Assembly (NCBI GenBank): GCA_002353885.1
Contig: DEKO01000040.1
Span: forward strand, 1-21,122
Reading direction: 5' to 3'
Source: Porphyromonadaceae bacterium UBA2720
GTDB taxonomy: Bacteria; Bacteroidota; Bacteroidia; Bacteroidales; Muribaculaceae
DNA: 21,122 nt
The first letter of the stretch is position 1, and each line of letters opens with the position of its first letter. This document shows positions 8,501-15,738 of the stretch, piece by piece. The notes beneath the pieces are model-generated. The model saw nothing but the letters and a program-made list of their open reading frames with translations, did no database searches and was not told where the DNA came from. Both the position numbers and the translations under genes were made by a program.

Positions 8501-8594
8501 CACGGTGGTCATGGGATTCCCGTTCGAGGTGATGACCGACGCCGCTCAACGCAACCACTTGATGCAGTCTGTCCTCAACTTTTTCAATAAATAG
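5559..8594 (+). CDS. N-acetylmuramoyl-L-alanine amidase with inserted golvesin-like domain
   Basis: A 1011-residue exported protein with a signal peptide (about 1-28, LQAQ before the mature part). Proteins like this are often labelled xanthan lyase or golvesin-domain protein, but the residues fit an Amidase_3 zinc amidase. WPSHGW matches the PGHGG ligand site (His156), Glu179 sits in TVEDMY, FCLHTDAG matches SIHxNA (His482), and LLMELLSHQNFADM matches the catalytic LVExGFLSN site (Glu568). The amidase fold is split after the GAYVWDARERD strand by a golvesin-like beta domain (about 227-370). A fibronectin-III-like domain (about 610-705) and a Rossmann-like C-terminal domain (about 713-1011) follow. 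The likely role is removing stem peptides from peptidoglycan outside the inner membrane. It is the first gene of the cluster. ATG codons at 5565 and 5571 are alternative starts. Confidence 0.75.
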   Translation: MTMDMTKTTRKLMALALAAAMGCGVLQAQEIVDEAHVNSVQQVVRAFLPANMGIGQLKANAVVDEGDEVVVDLSENFADVPFTKASIEQLKEDIKRALGTDQDVRLTIAGNDIDNYFADFDTDYKRSHTPFITEVDQHRHYKKALDGNIVAVWPSHGWYFEPLLNRWEWQRARMFQTVEDMYTHSYMIPFIMPMLENAGAYVWDARERDTHNFGAVVDNDGGQAQTGYSEHNGKQKWEAGQGTGFSFARATYKDFENPFDEGTFRQVKATKDKKKVSTASWSVDMPEAGTFALYISYKTLPKSVKDAQYTVNSLDGTRTFKVDQTMGGGVWVYLGSFQLAKGMNKDLVVLSNCSDDKDGIITADAIRVGGGKGNIVRRVALPTEENKAIAAKNKDEKYLGREDMEYKYVGSGDHPWFHIGSRYYLQWAGFPHQVYSTSDGINDYVDDYRSRGEWVNYLAGGSSVLPKKPGLNIPVDVSFCLHTDAGTTPNDDIIGTLLIYCTTKDGKRFGKYENGTPRELSRQFADIVSTEVVGDIRAKWEPNWTRRGMWDKSYYEARVPEVPALLMELLSHQNFADMKYGLDPMFRFDVSRAIYKGILKFIAKRDHRDYVVQPLPVHSLAISEASSPGTFLLTWEPTKDELSANADPKQYVVLEQVGRDGGFKEVAVTPDPQYLARVNDNKIHSYKVIAMNDGGRSFSSETLSLGIAPNSKGTVMVVNGFTRVSGPDWFEGDKIAGFYDEKDHGVPYMQQINYLGSQHEFRRHLDWRDDDAPGFGACRSNHETEVIAGNTFDYPAVHGEAIMQAGYSFVSSSVQAVETGQVSLSDYRVLDLILGKQKEIPTGRGAKPSRFKAFTPELMDAVRSFTQRGGSVLVSGAYVGTDIWDKEQVNQAETAFAQNVLGFQWVDRSATLRGEAYTVPTPGNMLTDGDTFKFCNQLNDKLYAVESPDAIKASDSRGYTFMRYSENNIPAGVVSDRGDYRTVVMGFPFEVMTDAAQRNHLMQSVLNFFNK

Positions 8595-8639
8595 TCTAGA
8601 TAGTCTAGTATTTCTAGAACATCTTGAGCATCTAGAAAA
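8595..8639 (+). repeat. TCTAGAnnn 9-bp array 1
   Basis: Five nonamers run without gaps from the base after the TAG stop of the amidase gene. They read TCTAGATAG, then TCTAGTATT, then TCTAGAACA, then TCTTGAGCA, then TCTAGAAAA. The first six bases are conserved and the last three vary. CTAG or its variant falls at 8596, 8605, 8614, 8623 and 8632, a strict 9-base spacing. Confidence 0.8.
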
Positions 8640-8656
8640 TAATCATTAAATAAAAT

Positions 8657-10132
8657 ATGAAAAGAATTGATTGCTTTATCCCGTTTGTCAATGCCGAGCA
8701 GGCTGGGCAAACAATCGCGAACCTGAAGGCCGAAGGCCTGGTGGCTAACATCTATCTGCTGGCTGGCGACAATGCCGAGGCTCCCGTCGAGGGGTGCCAT
8801 GTGCTCAAGGTCAAGAACTTGACCAGCAGCGAGACCATGCGCGTCATTGCCGGACATGTGCAGAGCGACTATGCGTTGATTTACACCAAGTACAATACCC
8901 TCAAGTTCGCCCCGTTTGCCGTCGAGCGCTTTGTCAAGCTGGCCGATGACAGTGGTGCGGGCATGCTCTATGCCGACCACTACAATGTCACCGACAAGGG
9001 CGCTGTCAAGGCACCGGTGATTGACTACCAGATGGGCTCGCTGCGCGACGACTTCGACTTCGGCTCGGTGCTGTTGTTCTGCGGTTGCTGCCTGCAGAAA
9101 GCCGCACAAGCCATGAAGGCTGACTATGAGCATGCCGGTCTCTACGACCTGCGCCTGAAGCTGTCGCAGTTTGCCGACATCTGCCACATCAATGAATATC
9201 TTTATAGTGATGTCGAACTCGATACTCGCAAGAGCGGGGAGAAAATCTTTGACTATGTTGACCCACGCAACCGTGGCCGGCAGATCGAGATGGAGGCAGC
9301 TTGCACCGAACATCTCAAGGAGGTCGGTGGCTATCTCGCACCTGAGGTCGACGGCAAGCCTAACTTCCGTCACATCGAGTTCAATCAGGACGAATTTCCT
9401 GTCGAGGCTACGGTGATGATTCCCGTGCGCAACCGCATCCGCACCATCCGTGACGCCATCGACAGTGTGCTGAAGCAGAAGACAACCTTCAAGTTCAACC
9501 TCATGGTGGTGGACAACTTCTCGACCGATGGCACACGCGAGGCCATAGCCGAGTATGACGACCCGCGTCTGATCCATATCATTGCCGACTACTATGACAT
9601 GGGCATCGGCGGCTACTGGAACCTGGCGGCACACCACGAGAAGGCCGGCAAATTCATTGTGCAGCTCGACAGTGATGACATGTACAAGGACGAGAACACG
9701 CTGCAGACCATGGTCAACGCCTTCTACGAGCAGAATGTGGCGATGGTCGTTGGCACCTATCTGATGACCGACATCGACTGCAACCCCATTCCACCGGGCG
9801 TGATCGACCACAAGGAGTGGACACCAGAGAACGGCCGCAACAACGCACTGCGCATCAATGGCTTGGGAGCACCGCGCGCTTTCTACACCCCAGTGCTACG
9901 TGCAGTCAAGATACCCAACACGAGCTATGGCGAGGACTATGCACTGGGCCTGAACATCTCGCGCATCTATCAGATTGGGCGTGTCTATGAGCCGGTCTAT
10001 CTGTGTCGCCGCTGGGACGACAACAGTGACGCCAGCCTCGATGTCGAGAAGATGAACCGCAACAACCTCTACAAGGACCGCATCCGCACTTGGGAGTTGC
10101 AGGCACGCATCAAGATGAACAAAAAGGGCTAG
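8657..10132 (+). CDS. Tandem glycosyltransferase, C-terminal family 2 domain active
   Basis: A 491-residue soluble protein without a signal peptide or membrane segment. The C-terminal half (from about residue 250) is a classic GT2 domain of GT-A fold: the EATVMIPVRN start, VVDNFSTDGT, the metal-binding DSDD (338-341), and GED (425-427) as the likely catalytic base region. The N-terminal half (about 1-245) also looks GT-A-like (IDCFIPF start, YALIYTKYN where a DxD would be expected) but lacks the metal-binding acidic pair, so it may be a degenerate second domain. It would transfer a sugar from a nucleotide donor to an unknown acceptor in the cytoplasm. It is flanked by TCTAGA arrays on both sides, 62 bases after the amidase. 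Confidence 0.8.
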   Translation: MKRIDCFIPFVNAEQAGQTIANLKAEGLVANIYLLAGDNAEAPVEGCHVLKVKNLTSSETMRVIAGHVQSDYALIYTKYNTLKFAPFAVERFVKLADDSGAGMLYADHYNVTDKGAVKAPVIDYQMGSLRDDFDFGSVLLFCGCCLQKAAQAMKADYEHAGLYDLRLKLSQFADICHINEYLYSDVELDTRKSGEKIFDYVDPRNRGRQIEMEAACTEHLKEVGGYLAPEVDGKPNFRHIEFNQDEFPVEATVMIPVRNRIRTIRDAIDSVLKQKTTFKFNLMVVDNFSTDGTREAIAEYDDPRLIHIIADYYDMGIGGYWNLAAHHEKAGKFIVQLDSDDMYKDENTLQTMVNAFYEQNVAMVVGTYLMTDIDCNPIPPGVIDHKEWTPENGRNNALRINGLGAPRAFYTPVLRAVKIPNTSYGEDYALGLNISRIYQIGRVYEPVYLCRRWDDNSDASLDVEKMNRNNLYKDRIRTWELQARIKMNKKG

Positions 10133-10186
10133 CCTAGAGGCTCTAGAAGATTTAGAATCTATAGATAATCAGGTGTTTCTAGAAGA
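10133..10186 (+). repeat. TCTAGAnnn 9-bp array 2
   Basis: Six nonamer positions begin at the base after the TAG stop of the glycosyltransferase gene. They read CCTAGAGGC, then TCTAGAAGA, then TTTAGAATC, then TATAGATAA, then TCAGGTGTT, then TCTAGAAGA. It is more decayed than array 1, but the 9-base phase is kept throughout. Confidence 0.7.
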
Positions 10187-10198
10187 ACAAGGTTGTCA

Positions 10199-11149
10199 AT
10201 GAAACTTTCCGAGCAGGTCGATGAACTCATCGAGCGACAGCTGTGCCAATGGCCGCTGGTGCGCGACAATTATGCTGCGCTCGAGCGGCTGGACCTGCGT
10301 AGCCTGTCGCTGGATCACAGCGAGGTCATCTTGCAGTATAACCCGGAGCGGCGCCGCTCGAGTGCCGCCCGGGTCGATGCTGTGTCGCTGAGCCAGCGCC
10401 CCTGCTTCTTGTGCCGCGAGCATCAGCCTGCCGAGCAGGAGACTGTGGAGTGGGGCGGTCGCTATAAGATTCAGGTCAACCCTTATCCCATCTTCCCCGA
10501 ACATCTGACCATTGCTTCGCTTGAGCATACCGCACAGCGGCTATTGCCCCGCCGTATCGACGATTTGTTGCAACTGGCCGAGGAATTGCCTAGCTGGGTG
10601 CTGTTCTATAATGGTCCGAGGGCCGGTGCTTCGGCTCCTGATCACATGCACTTTCAGGCAGGATGCCAGGGATTCATGCCCCTGTGCGACGAGGTGCTAG
10701 ACCCTGGGCTATGGCCTGATGACGAGCGGCTGGAGGCGGCCAGTGATGGCTTCATTGGCATGACTCAGCGTCTTGGTCGGCCGTTGTTCTTTATCCGCTG
10801 TGAGCGCAAGGCGCTGGCTGGATTCTATCTGGCGCGGCTACAGTTGGCGATGATGCAGGCCACAGGCGAATCGGTCGAGCCGATGCAGAACATCCTGTGC
10901 TGGCACGATGGTGACTATCATAACGTGGTGGTGTTTCCGCGCCGCAAACATCGGCCCGATTGTTATGGTGAGGGTGAGGGGCAGTTGCTGCTCAGTCCGG
11001 CGGCAGTCGATCTGGGTGGCGTGTGGACTTGCGCCAGCCGGCGCGATTACGACACGCTCAATGCGGGGCAGATTCAGCACATCTACGATGAAGTCTGCGT
11101 TGACAATGCTACCCTGGTGCGCATCATCGACCATTTCTATCAGACTTGA
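10199..11149 (+). CDS. DUF4922 protein, GalT/Ap4A-phosphorylase-like (HIT superfamily)
   Basis: A 316-residue cytoplasmic protein. I chose the ATG at 10199, which has AAGG upstream; a TTG two codons earlier (10193) is possible. The key feature is DHMHFQAG with His149, His151 and Gln153, the HxHxQ arrangement used by galactose-1-phosphate uridylyltransferase and Ap4A phosphorylase, whose second His carries the nucleotide. Other family-like parts are CFLC (near residues 69-72), IQVNPYPIFPEHLTIAS, and a late NILCWHDGDYHNVVVFPRRKHRP segment. This points to a nucleotidyl transfer or phosphorolysis reaction on a sugar or nucleotide. The substrate is unknown. Its place between a glycosyltransferase and peptidoglycan salvage genes suggests a sugar phosphate or nucleotide sugar. 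Confidence 0.7.
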   Translation: MKLSEQVDELIERQLCQWPLVRDNYAALERLDLRSLSLDHSEVILQYNPERRRSSAARVDAVSLSQRPCFLCREHQPAEQETVEWGGRYKIQVNPYPIFPEHLTIASLEHTAQRLLPRRIDDLLQLAEELPSWVLFYNGPRAGASAPDHMHFQAGCQGFMPLCDEVLDPGLWPDDERLEAASDGFIGMTQRLGRPLFFIRCERKALAGFYLARLQLAMMQATGESVEPMQNILCWHDGDYHNVVVFPRRKHRPDCYGEGEGQLLLSPAAVDLGGVWTCASRRDYDTLNAGQIQHIYDEVCVDNATLVRIIDHFYQT

Positions 11150-11190
11150 AACGAATGAATGATGGCATAACAAATATGGCAACCTGCTTT

Positions 11191-11202
11191 CCTCCTAGGA
11201 GG
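11191..11202. repeat. Perfect 12-bp palindrome in the spacer before the SpoIID gene
   Basis: CCTCCTAGGAGG is self-complementary. The 105-base spacer (11150-11254) also holds an inverted fragment of the GTTAAG 8-mer family (about 11234-11246). No promoter box is visible, so this is probably an in-operon spacer with repeat material. Confidence 0.4.
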
Positions 11203-11254
11203 GGAGTCGGAGTTGGCAATACCTGAAACGGATTAACTACTTAACTGAACGAAT

Positions 11255-12595
11255 ATGGAAAAGCAACAACCCACAGTGAGTGTCGGCATCATGAACGAAT
11301 CCTCGGTTGAGTTCGTTCTGAATGGCTGTTACCGTGTGAACGGCAATGAATGCACCGGTGTGCAGTCGGTGTCGTGTAGCGACGGCAAGGTGGCTTGCAA
11401 TGGTGCAAGCTATGACAAACTGCTCTTTGAGCCCATAGATTACCAATCATGTTCATTCACACTCAGGGGGGTGACCATCGGTGTGAGTTTCCACTGGCGC
11501 CGCAAGGAGGAGCAGACCTTCAAAGGTACTCTCAAGTTCATCGTTGAGAATGGTAAAATCACGGCCATCAATGTGGTGCCCGTTGAGGATTACTTGACTA
11601 GCGTCATCAGCAGCGAGATGAGTGCTAAGGCCTCGCTTGAGCTGCTCAAGGCCCATGCCGTGATCTCACGCAGCTGGCTACTGGCGCAAATCCAGCACAA
11701 ACCTGCCGAAACCGGCAAGGCCGACTCGGTGATGAGCGACTTGCAACCCTCGCTGGGCAGTGGTGAGGCCGAGGAGAACATCCGTTGGTGGGACCGCGAC
11801 GACCATGTCAACTATGACGTGTGTGCCGACGACCACTGTCAACGCTACCAGGGCATCACGCGCGCCTCGACACCTGCCGTTGAACATGCCATCGCCCAGA
11901 CATGGGGTGAGGTGCTCATGCATGGCGGACAGTTGTGCGACGCACGCTTCAGCAAGTCGTGCGGCGGCGTGCTCGAGGAGTTTGAAAACTGCTGGCAGGA
12001 CCACCATTACGACTACCTGGAGGTGCGACGTGACGGCGAGAACGAACAAGACTTCCCCGACCTGACGCGCGAGGACAATGCTGCCGAGTGGATTCTGTCC
12101 AGTCCTGCGGCATTCTGCAACACGCACGACCCTGAGATACTGAGCCAGGTGCTCAACGACTATGACCAAGAGACCACCGACTTCTACCGCTGGCGCGTCG
12201 AGTATACGCAACAGCAGCTGGCCGACCTCATTGCCCGTCGCACGGGTGTGGACTATGGTCGCATCCGTGACCTGCAGCCTGTGGCGCGTGGCACCAGTGG
12301 CCGCCTCTACAAGATGCGCATTGTGGGCGAAAAGCGCAGCCAGGTCATCGGCAAGGAGTTGGCCATCCGCTATGCCCTGAGCGAGACCGCCCTCTACAGT
12401 TCGGCCTTTATCGTTGAGCGTCACGACATTGATGCCGATGGCTATCCAGCTAAGTTTGTGCTGCGTGGCGCAGGGTGGGGCCATGGTGTGGGGTTGTGCC
12501 AGATTGGTGCGGCCGTGATGGGTGCCAAGGGCTATGACTACAAGCAAATTCTGCTCCACTACTTCGTCGGAGCCAACATTGAGAAACAGTATTAA
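11255..12595 (+). CDS. SpoIID/LytB-domain protein (predicted lytic transglycosylase)
   Basis: A 446-residue protein. The SpoIID core runs from about residue 85 to the end: VVPVEDYLTSVISSEMS with the likely catalytic Glu121, the LLKAHAVISRSW helix, YQGITRAS, the SKSCGG motif, and the C-terminal GWGHGVGLCQIGA block. SpoIID enzymes cut peptidoglycan glycan strands that have lost their stem peptides and leave anhydroMurNAc ends. This fits the amidase encoded upstream. No signal peptide or membrane segment is present, and an in-frame TGA lies three codons before the ATG, so the start cannot be extended. The protein therefore appears cytoplasmic, or is exported in a non-standard way. Ten bases separate it from ampG. 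Confidence 0.85.
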   Translation: MEKQQPTVSVGIMNESSVEFVLNGCYRVNGNECTGVQSVSCSDGKVACNGASYDKLLFEPIDYQSCSFTLRGVTIGVSFHWRRKEEQTFKGTLKFIVENGKITAINVVPVEDYLTSVISSEMSAKASLELLKAHAVISRSWLLAQIQHKPAETGKADSVMSDLQPSLGSGEAEENIRWWDRDDHVNYDVCADDHCQRYQGITRASTPAVEHAIAQTWGEVLMHGGQLCDARFSKSCGGVLEEFENCWQDHHYDYLEVRRDGENEQDFPDLTREDNAAEWILSSPAAFCNTHDPEILSQVLNDYDQETTDFYRWRVEYTQQQLADLIARRTGVDYGRIRDLQPVARGTSGRLYKMRIVGEKRSQVIGKELAIRYALSETALYSSAFIVERHDIDADGYPAKFVLRGAGWGHGVGLCQIGAAVMGAKGYDYKQILLHYFVGANIEKQY

Positions 12596-12605
12596 AACGC
12601 ACATT

Positions 12606-13949
12606 ATGGAAGAGAATAAATCGGTGACTCCGAAGGTCACGACACGCAACCCATGGCTGTGGATACCGACGCTCTACTTTGCCGAGGGTATCCCTTACTT
12701 CATCGTCAACAATATCTCGGTGCTGATGCTGGCCAAGATGGGTGTACCCAACGGCCAGATGGCGCTGTTCACCAGTCTGCTCTATCTGCCTTGGACCATC
12801 AAGCCATTTTGGAGCCCGTTTGTCGACATCATCAAGACCAAGCGGTGGTGGGTCATTGCCATGCAAATCATCATGTCGGTGGCATTTGTGTTGCTCACGT
12901 TGGCCATGCCCAAGCCTGCACCTGATGTCATTGCCAGTGGTCAGACACCCATCAGCATGTTCTATGTCACGTTGATGCTGTTTGTCATTACTGCTTTTGC
13001 CAGTGCCACACACGACATTGCCGCCGACGGATTTTATATGCTTGCCTTGACCCAGAAAAACCAGGCAGCCTTTGTGGGCATCCGTTCCACGTTCTACCGT
13101 CTGTCGTCCATCTTCGGTCAGGGTGTGCTGGTCTATATTGCCGGTGCCATTGAGACCAAATACAGTAATATCCCGCTCTCGTGGCAGGTGACCATGGGCG
13201 TGTCGGCGGTCATCTTCTGCTTGGTCACGTTATACCACACCTTTGCCGTGCCCCGCCCGGCGACTGACAAGTCGCACATCGAGGGCGAGAAAGCATCGGC
13301 GGCACAGATTGTGCGCGAGTTTGGTCAGTCGTTCGCAACATTCTTCAAGAAACCCGGCCTGTGGCTTGCCATTGCTTTCATGCTGCTCTACCGCTTGCCC
13401 GAGGCATTCCTCATCAAGATGTGCACCCCCTTCTTGGTGGCTGGTCGTGAGGCTGGCGGCTTGGGCCTGTCGACCGAGAACGTTGGTTTGGCCTATGGCA
13501 CCATCGGTGTGCTGTTCCTCACCATCGGTGGCATCTTGGGCGGAATCTATGCCTCAAAGGTCGGTTTGAAGAAGTCTCTGTGGGTGATGGCGGCATGTAT
13601 GACTCTGCCATGCCTCACCTTCTGCTATCTGGCTGAGCTTTTGCCCACCAACCTGGTGAGCATCAGTGTCGCCATTGCCATCGAGCAGTTTGGCTATGGT
13701 TTCGGTTTCACGGCCTATATGTTGTATATGATTTACTTCAGCGAGGGCGAGTTCAAGACATCTCACTATGCCATTTGCACAGCCTTTATGGCACTGAGCA
13801 TGATGATTCCGGGCATGTTTGCGGGCTACATCCAGGAGGCTCTGGGCTATGCCAACTTCTTCTGGATGGTGATCGTCTGCTGTATTGCCACACTGATAGT
13901 CACCTACCTTGCCGACCGCAAGATTGACCCCGACTACGGTCACAAGTAA
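12606..13949 (+). CDS. ampG: AmpG-type muropeptide permease (MFS)
   Basis: A 447-residue inner-membrane protein with twelve hydrophobic segments. I chose the ATG at 12606, ten bases after the SpoIID stop; an upstream in-frame start would run into that gene and add a non-hydrophobic tail. AmpG-like marks are NPWLWIPTLYFAEGIPYFIVNNISVLML at the first helix, WTIKPFWSPFVD after helix 2, and SATHDIAADGFY after helix 4. AmpG in proteobacteria imports GlcNAc-anhydroMurNAc with or without peptide, using the proton gradient. The homologue in Tannerella has been linked to MurNAc or muropeptide uptake. The exact substrate here is inferred from the neighbours. Confidence 0.85.
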   Translation: MEENKSVTPKVTTRNPWLWIPTLYFAEGIPYFIVNNISVLMLAKMGVPNGQMALFTSLLYLPWTIKPFWSPFVDIIKTKRWWVIAMQIIMSVAFVLLTLAMPKPAPDVIASGQTPISMFYVTLMLFVITAFASATHDIAADGFYMLALTQKNQAAFVGIRSTFYRLSSIFGQGVLVYIAGAIETKYSNIPLSWQVTMGVSAVIFCLVTLYHTFAVPRPATDKSHIEGEKASAAQIVREFGQSFATFFKKPGLWLAIAFMLLYRLPEAFLIKMCTPFLVAGREAGGLGLSTENVGLAYGTIGVLFLTIGGILGGIYASKVGLKKSLWVMAACMTLPCLTFCYLAELLPTNLVSISVAIAIEQFGYGFGFTAYMLYMIYFSEGEFKTSHYAICTAFMALSMMIPGMFAGYIQEALGYANFFWMVIVCCIATLIVTYLADRKIDPDYGHK

Positions 13950-13951
13950 GC

Positions 13952-14503
13952 ATGACAGGCAGGCGGTTATATATCATTGCCGGGTGCAACGGCGCTGGCA
14001 AGACCACGGCGGCAAGGCAGTCGTTGCTCGACGACCTGCAGTGCAGCCACTGGGTGAGCGATGATGACATCGCTTACAGCCTGTCGCCGCAAGCGCCTGA
14101 GCAGGCTTTCGCTCGTGCCGCCAGGATGATGATCGAGCGCATCGGCCTGCTGTTGGACCAGGGTGAGACATTTGCCCTCGAGACCACACTGGCGCCACGA
14201 TGCTTCAGCCGCACTGTGATGCAAGCCCGGCAACAAGGCTACGACGTGAGCCTGTTGTTCTTCCATCTGCCCTCGCCACAAGCCGCCATCGACCGTGTGT
14301 CGCAGCGTGTGAGCCAAGGTGGACGATATGTGCCTGACGAGGTGGTGACCCGCCACTATCATGCCGGGCTGCGCAACTTGAGACAACTATATATGCCCAT
14401 CGTTGACCGCTGGCGCATCTTTTGCATCAAGGATGACACGCACCAGCTGGTGGCGATGGGCCGAAAAGGCGAAACAATCGATTTAGAAAGATTAGCGATA
14501 TGA
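13952..14503 (+). CDS. Zeta-toxin-like P-loop kinase
   Basis: A 183-residue cytoplasmic protein. It has a Walker A loop GCNGAGKTT (residues 11-19), an acidic cluster SDDDIA (36-41) where zeta toxins hold their catalytic Asp, FALETTL (about 71-77), and GGRYVPDEVVTRHY (123-136), the zeta family's lid region. Zeta/PezT toxins phosphorylate UDP-GlcNAc and block cell-wall synthesis. Here there is no antitoxin gene next to it: the upstream neighbour is ampG (2 bases away) and the stop overlaps the namZ start as ATGA. That tight coupling argues for a metabolic sugar or nucleotide-sugar kinase rather than a free-standing toxin. A general small P-loop kinase is the alternative. Confidence 0.7.
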   Translation: MTGRRLYIIAGCNGAGKTTAARQSLLDDLQCSHWVSDDDIAYSLSPQAPEQAFARAARMMIERIGLLLDQGETFALETTLAPRCFSRTVMQARQQGYDVSLLFFHLPSPQAAIDRVSQRVSQGGRYVPDEVVTRHYHAGLRNLRQLYMPIVDRWRIFCIKDDTHQLVAMGRKGETIDLERLAI

Positions 14504-15738
14504 AGAGAACTATTCTGACAATCTGTTTGGGGCTTGTGTGTGCCCTGACGATGGGTGCCGTGGTCAAGCCCGGCATCGAGGTGCTGCGCGACGGCGGCTT
14601 CAAGCAGCTGCAAGGCAAGCGCGTGGGACTGGTGACCAATCCCAGTGGCATCGACAACAACCTCAAGAGCACGGTCGACATACTCAACGAGGCACCGGGT
14701 GTCAAACTGGTGGCCCTCTATGGACCCGAGCATGGTGTGCGTGGCAACGCTCATGCCGGCGATGCCGTGGGCGACGAGGTCGACCCCAAGACGGGTGTGA
14801 AGATGTATTCGCTCTACGGCAAGACTCACAAGCCCACGGCTGAGATGTTGCGAGACATCGATGTGCTGGTCTATGACATCCAGGACATTGGCTGCCGCAG
14901 CTACACCTTCTATGCCACCATGGGCGTGTGCATGGAAGCCTGTGCCGAGCACGGCAAGGAGTTCATGGTGCTCGACCGTCCCAATCCGTTGGGTGGAAAC
15001 AAGGTGGAGGGCAACCTGGTCGAGCCGGGTTACTTCTCGTTTGTCAGCAAGTATGCCATTCCTTACCTCTATGGCCTCACACCCGGCGAGCTGGCTCAGT
15101 TCCTCAACGGCGAGGGCATGATCAAGGGCAAGGCCAAGCTCACCGTCATCCCCATGGAGGGCTGGACGCGCGACATGAAGTTCCGCGACACAGGCATGCC
15201 GTGGGTGGCTCCGTCGCCGCAGATTCCCGCACCAGAGAATGCCTTTTTCTACCCCGTGAGCGGCATCCTGGGCGAGCTCTATATCTTCAACACCGGCATC
15301 GGCTATACCCTGCCCTTTGAGTGCTTTGCCGCCTCGTGGATCGATGCCGATGCGTTAGCCGAGCGCATGAACGCCCTCAACCTGCCGGGCATGCGGTTCC
15401 GGCCCATCAACTATAAGCCATTCTTTGCCTTGAGTGTGGCGGTCGACAAGTCGCTGCAAGAGGTGCATGGCGTGCAGACCTACATCACCGACCTCGACAA
15501 GGCCAACTTGGTGCTCACACAGTTCTACTTCTTGCAGGTCATCCACGAGATGTATCCCGACAAGCAGCTTTTTGAGCAGAACACCAAGCGCTACAACATG
15601 TTCGACAAGGTGTGCGGCACCAAGGAAATCCGCGAACGCTTCTGCAAGCGTTATCAGGTGGCCGACATCATCGACTATTTCAACAAGGACACAGCGTCCT
15701 TCAAGCAGCGCTCGTCCAAGTACTATCTGTATAACTAG
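14500..15738 (+). CDS. namZ: NamZ exo-beta-N-acetylmuramidase (DUF1343, GH171)
   Basis: A 412-residue protein with a signal peptide (about 1-19). It matches the DUF1343 family over its whole length: GKRVGLVTNPSG near the start, YGPEHGVRG with the likely catalytic Glu77, YDIQDIGCRSYTF, DRPNPLGG, and NTGIGYTLPFE. NamZ of Bacillus subtilis and Tannerella removes MurNAc from the non-reducing ends of peptidoglycan fragments. The start overlaps the stop of the zeta-like kinase by four bases (ATGA), so the two are probably translationally coupled. The mature protein should act in the periplasm. A TCTAGA array starts directly after its TAG stop. Confidence 0.9.
   Translation: MKRTILTICLGLVCALTMGAVVKPGIEVLRDGGFKQLQGKRVGLVTNPSGIDNNLKSTVDILNEAPGVKLVALYGPEHGVRGNAHAGDAVGDEVDPKTGVKMYSLYGKTHKPTAEMLRDIDVLVYDIQDIGCRSYTFYATMGVCMEACAEHGKEFMVLDRPNPLGGNKVEGNLVEPGYFSFVSKYAIPYLYGLTPGELAQFLNGEGMIKGKAKLTVIPMEGWTRDMKFRDTGMPWVAPSPQIPAPENAFFYPVSGILGELYIFNTGIGYTLPFECFAASWIDADALAERMNALNLPGMRFRPINYKPFFALSVAVDKSLQEVHGVQTYITDLDKANLVLTQFYFLQVIHEMYPDKQLFEQNTKRYNMFDKVCGTKEIRERFCKRYQVADIIDYFNKDTASFKQRSSKYYLYN

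Noticed and set aside
5559..8594. Xanthan lyase or polysaccharide lyase call for the 1011-residue protein
   Set aside because: The four zinc and catalytic positions fit Amidase_3 and no polysaccharide lyase motif is visible. The golvesin part is only an inserted domain.
12522..12605. Longer ampG start inside the SpoIID gene
   Set aside because: The extra 28 residues overlap the conserved SpoIID C-terminus and look non-homologous. The ATG at 12606 gives the typical AmpG N-terminus.
13952..14503. Toxin-antitoxin module
   Set aside because: No antitoxin-like gene lies on either side. Both neighbours are salvage genes and one overlaps the kinase gene.
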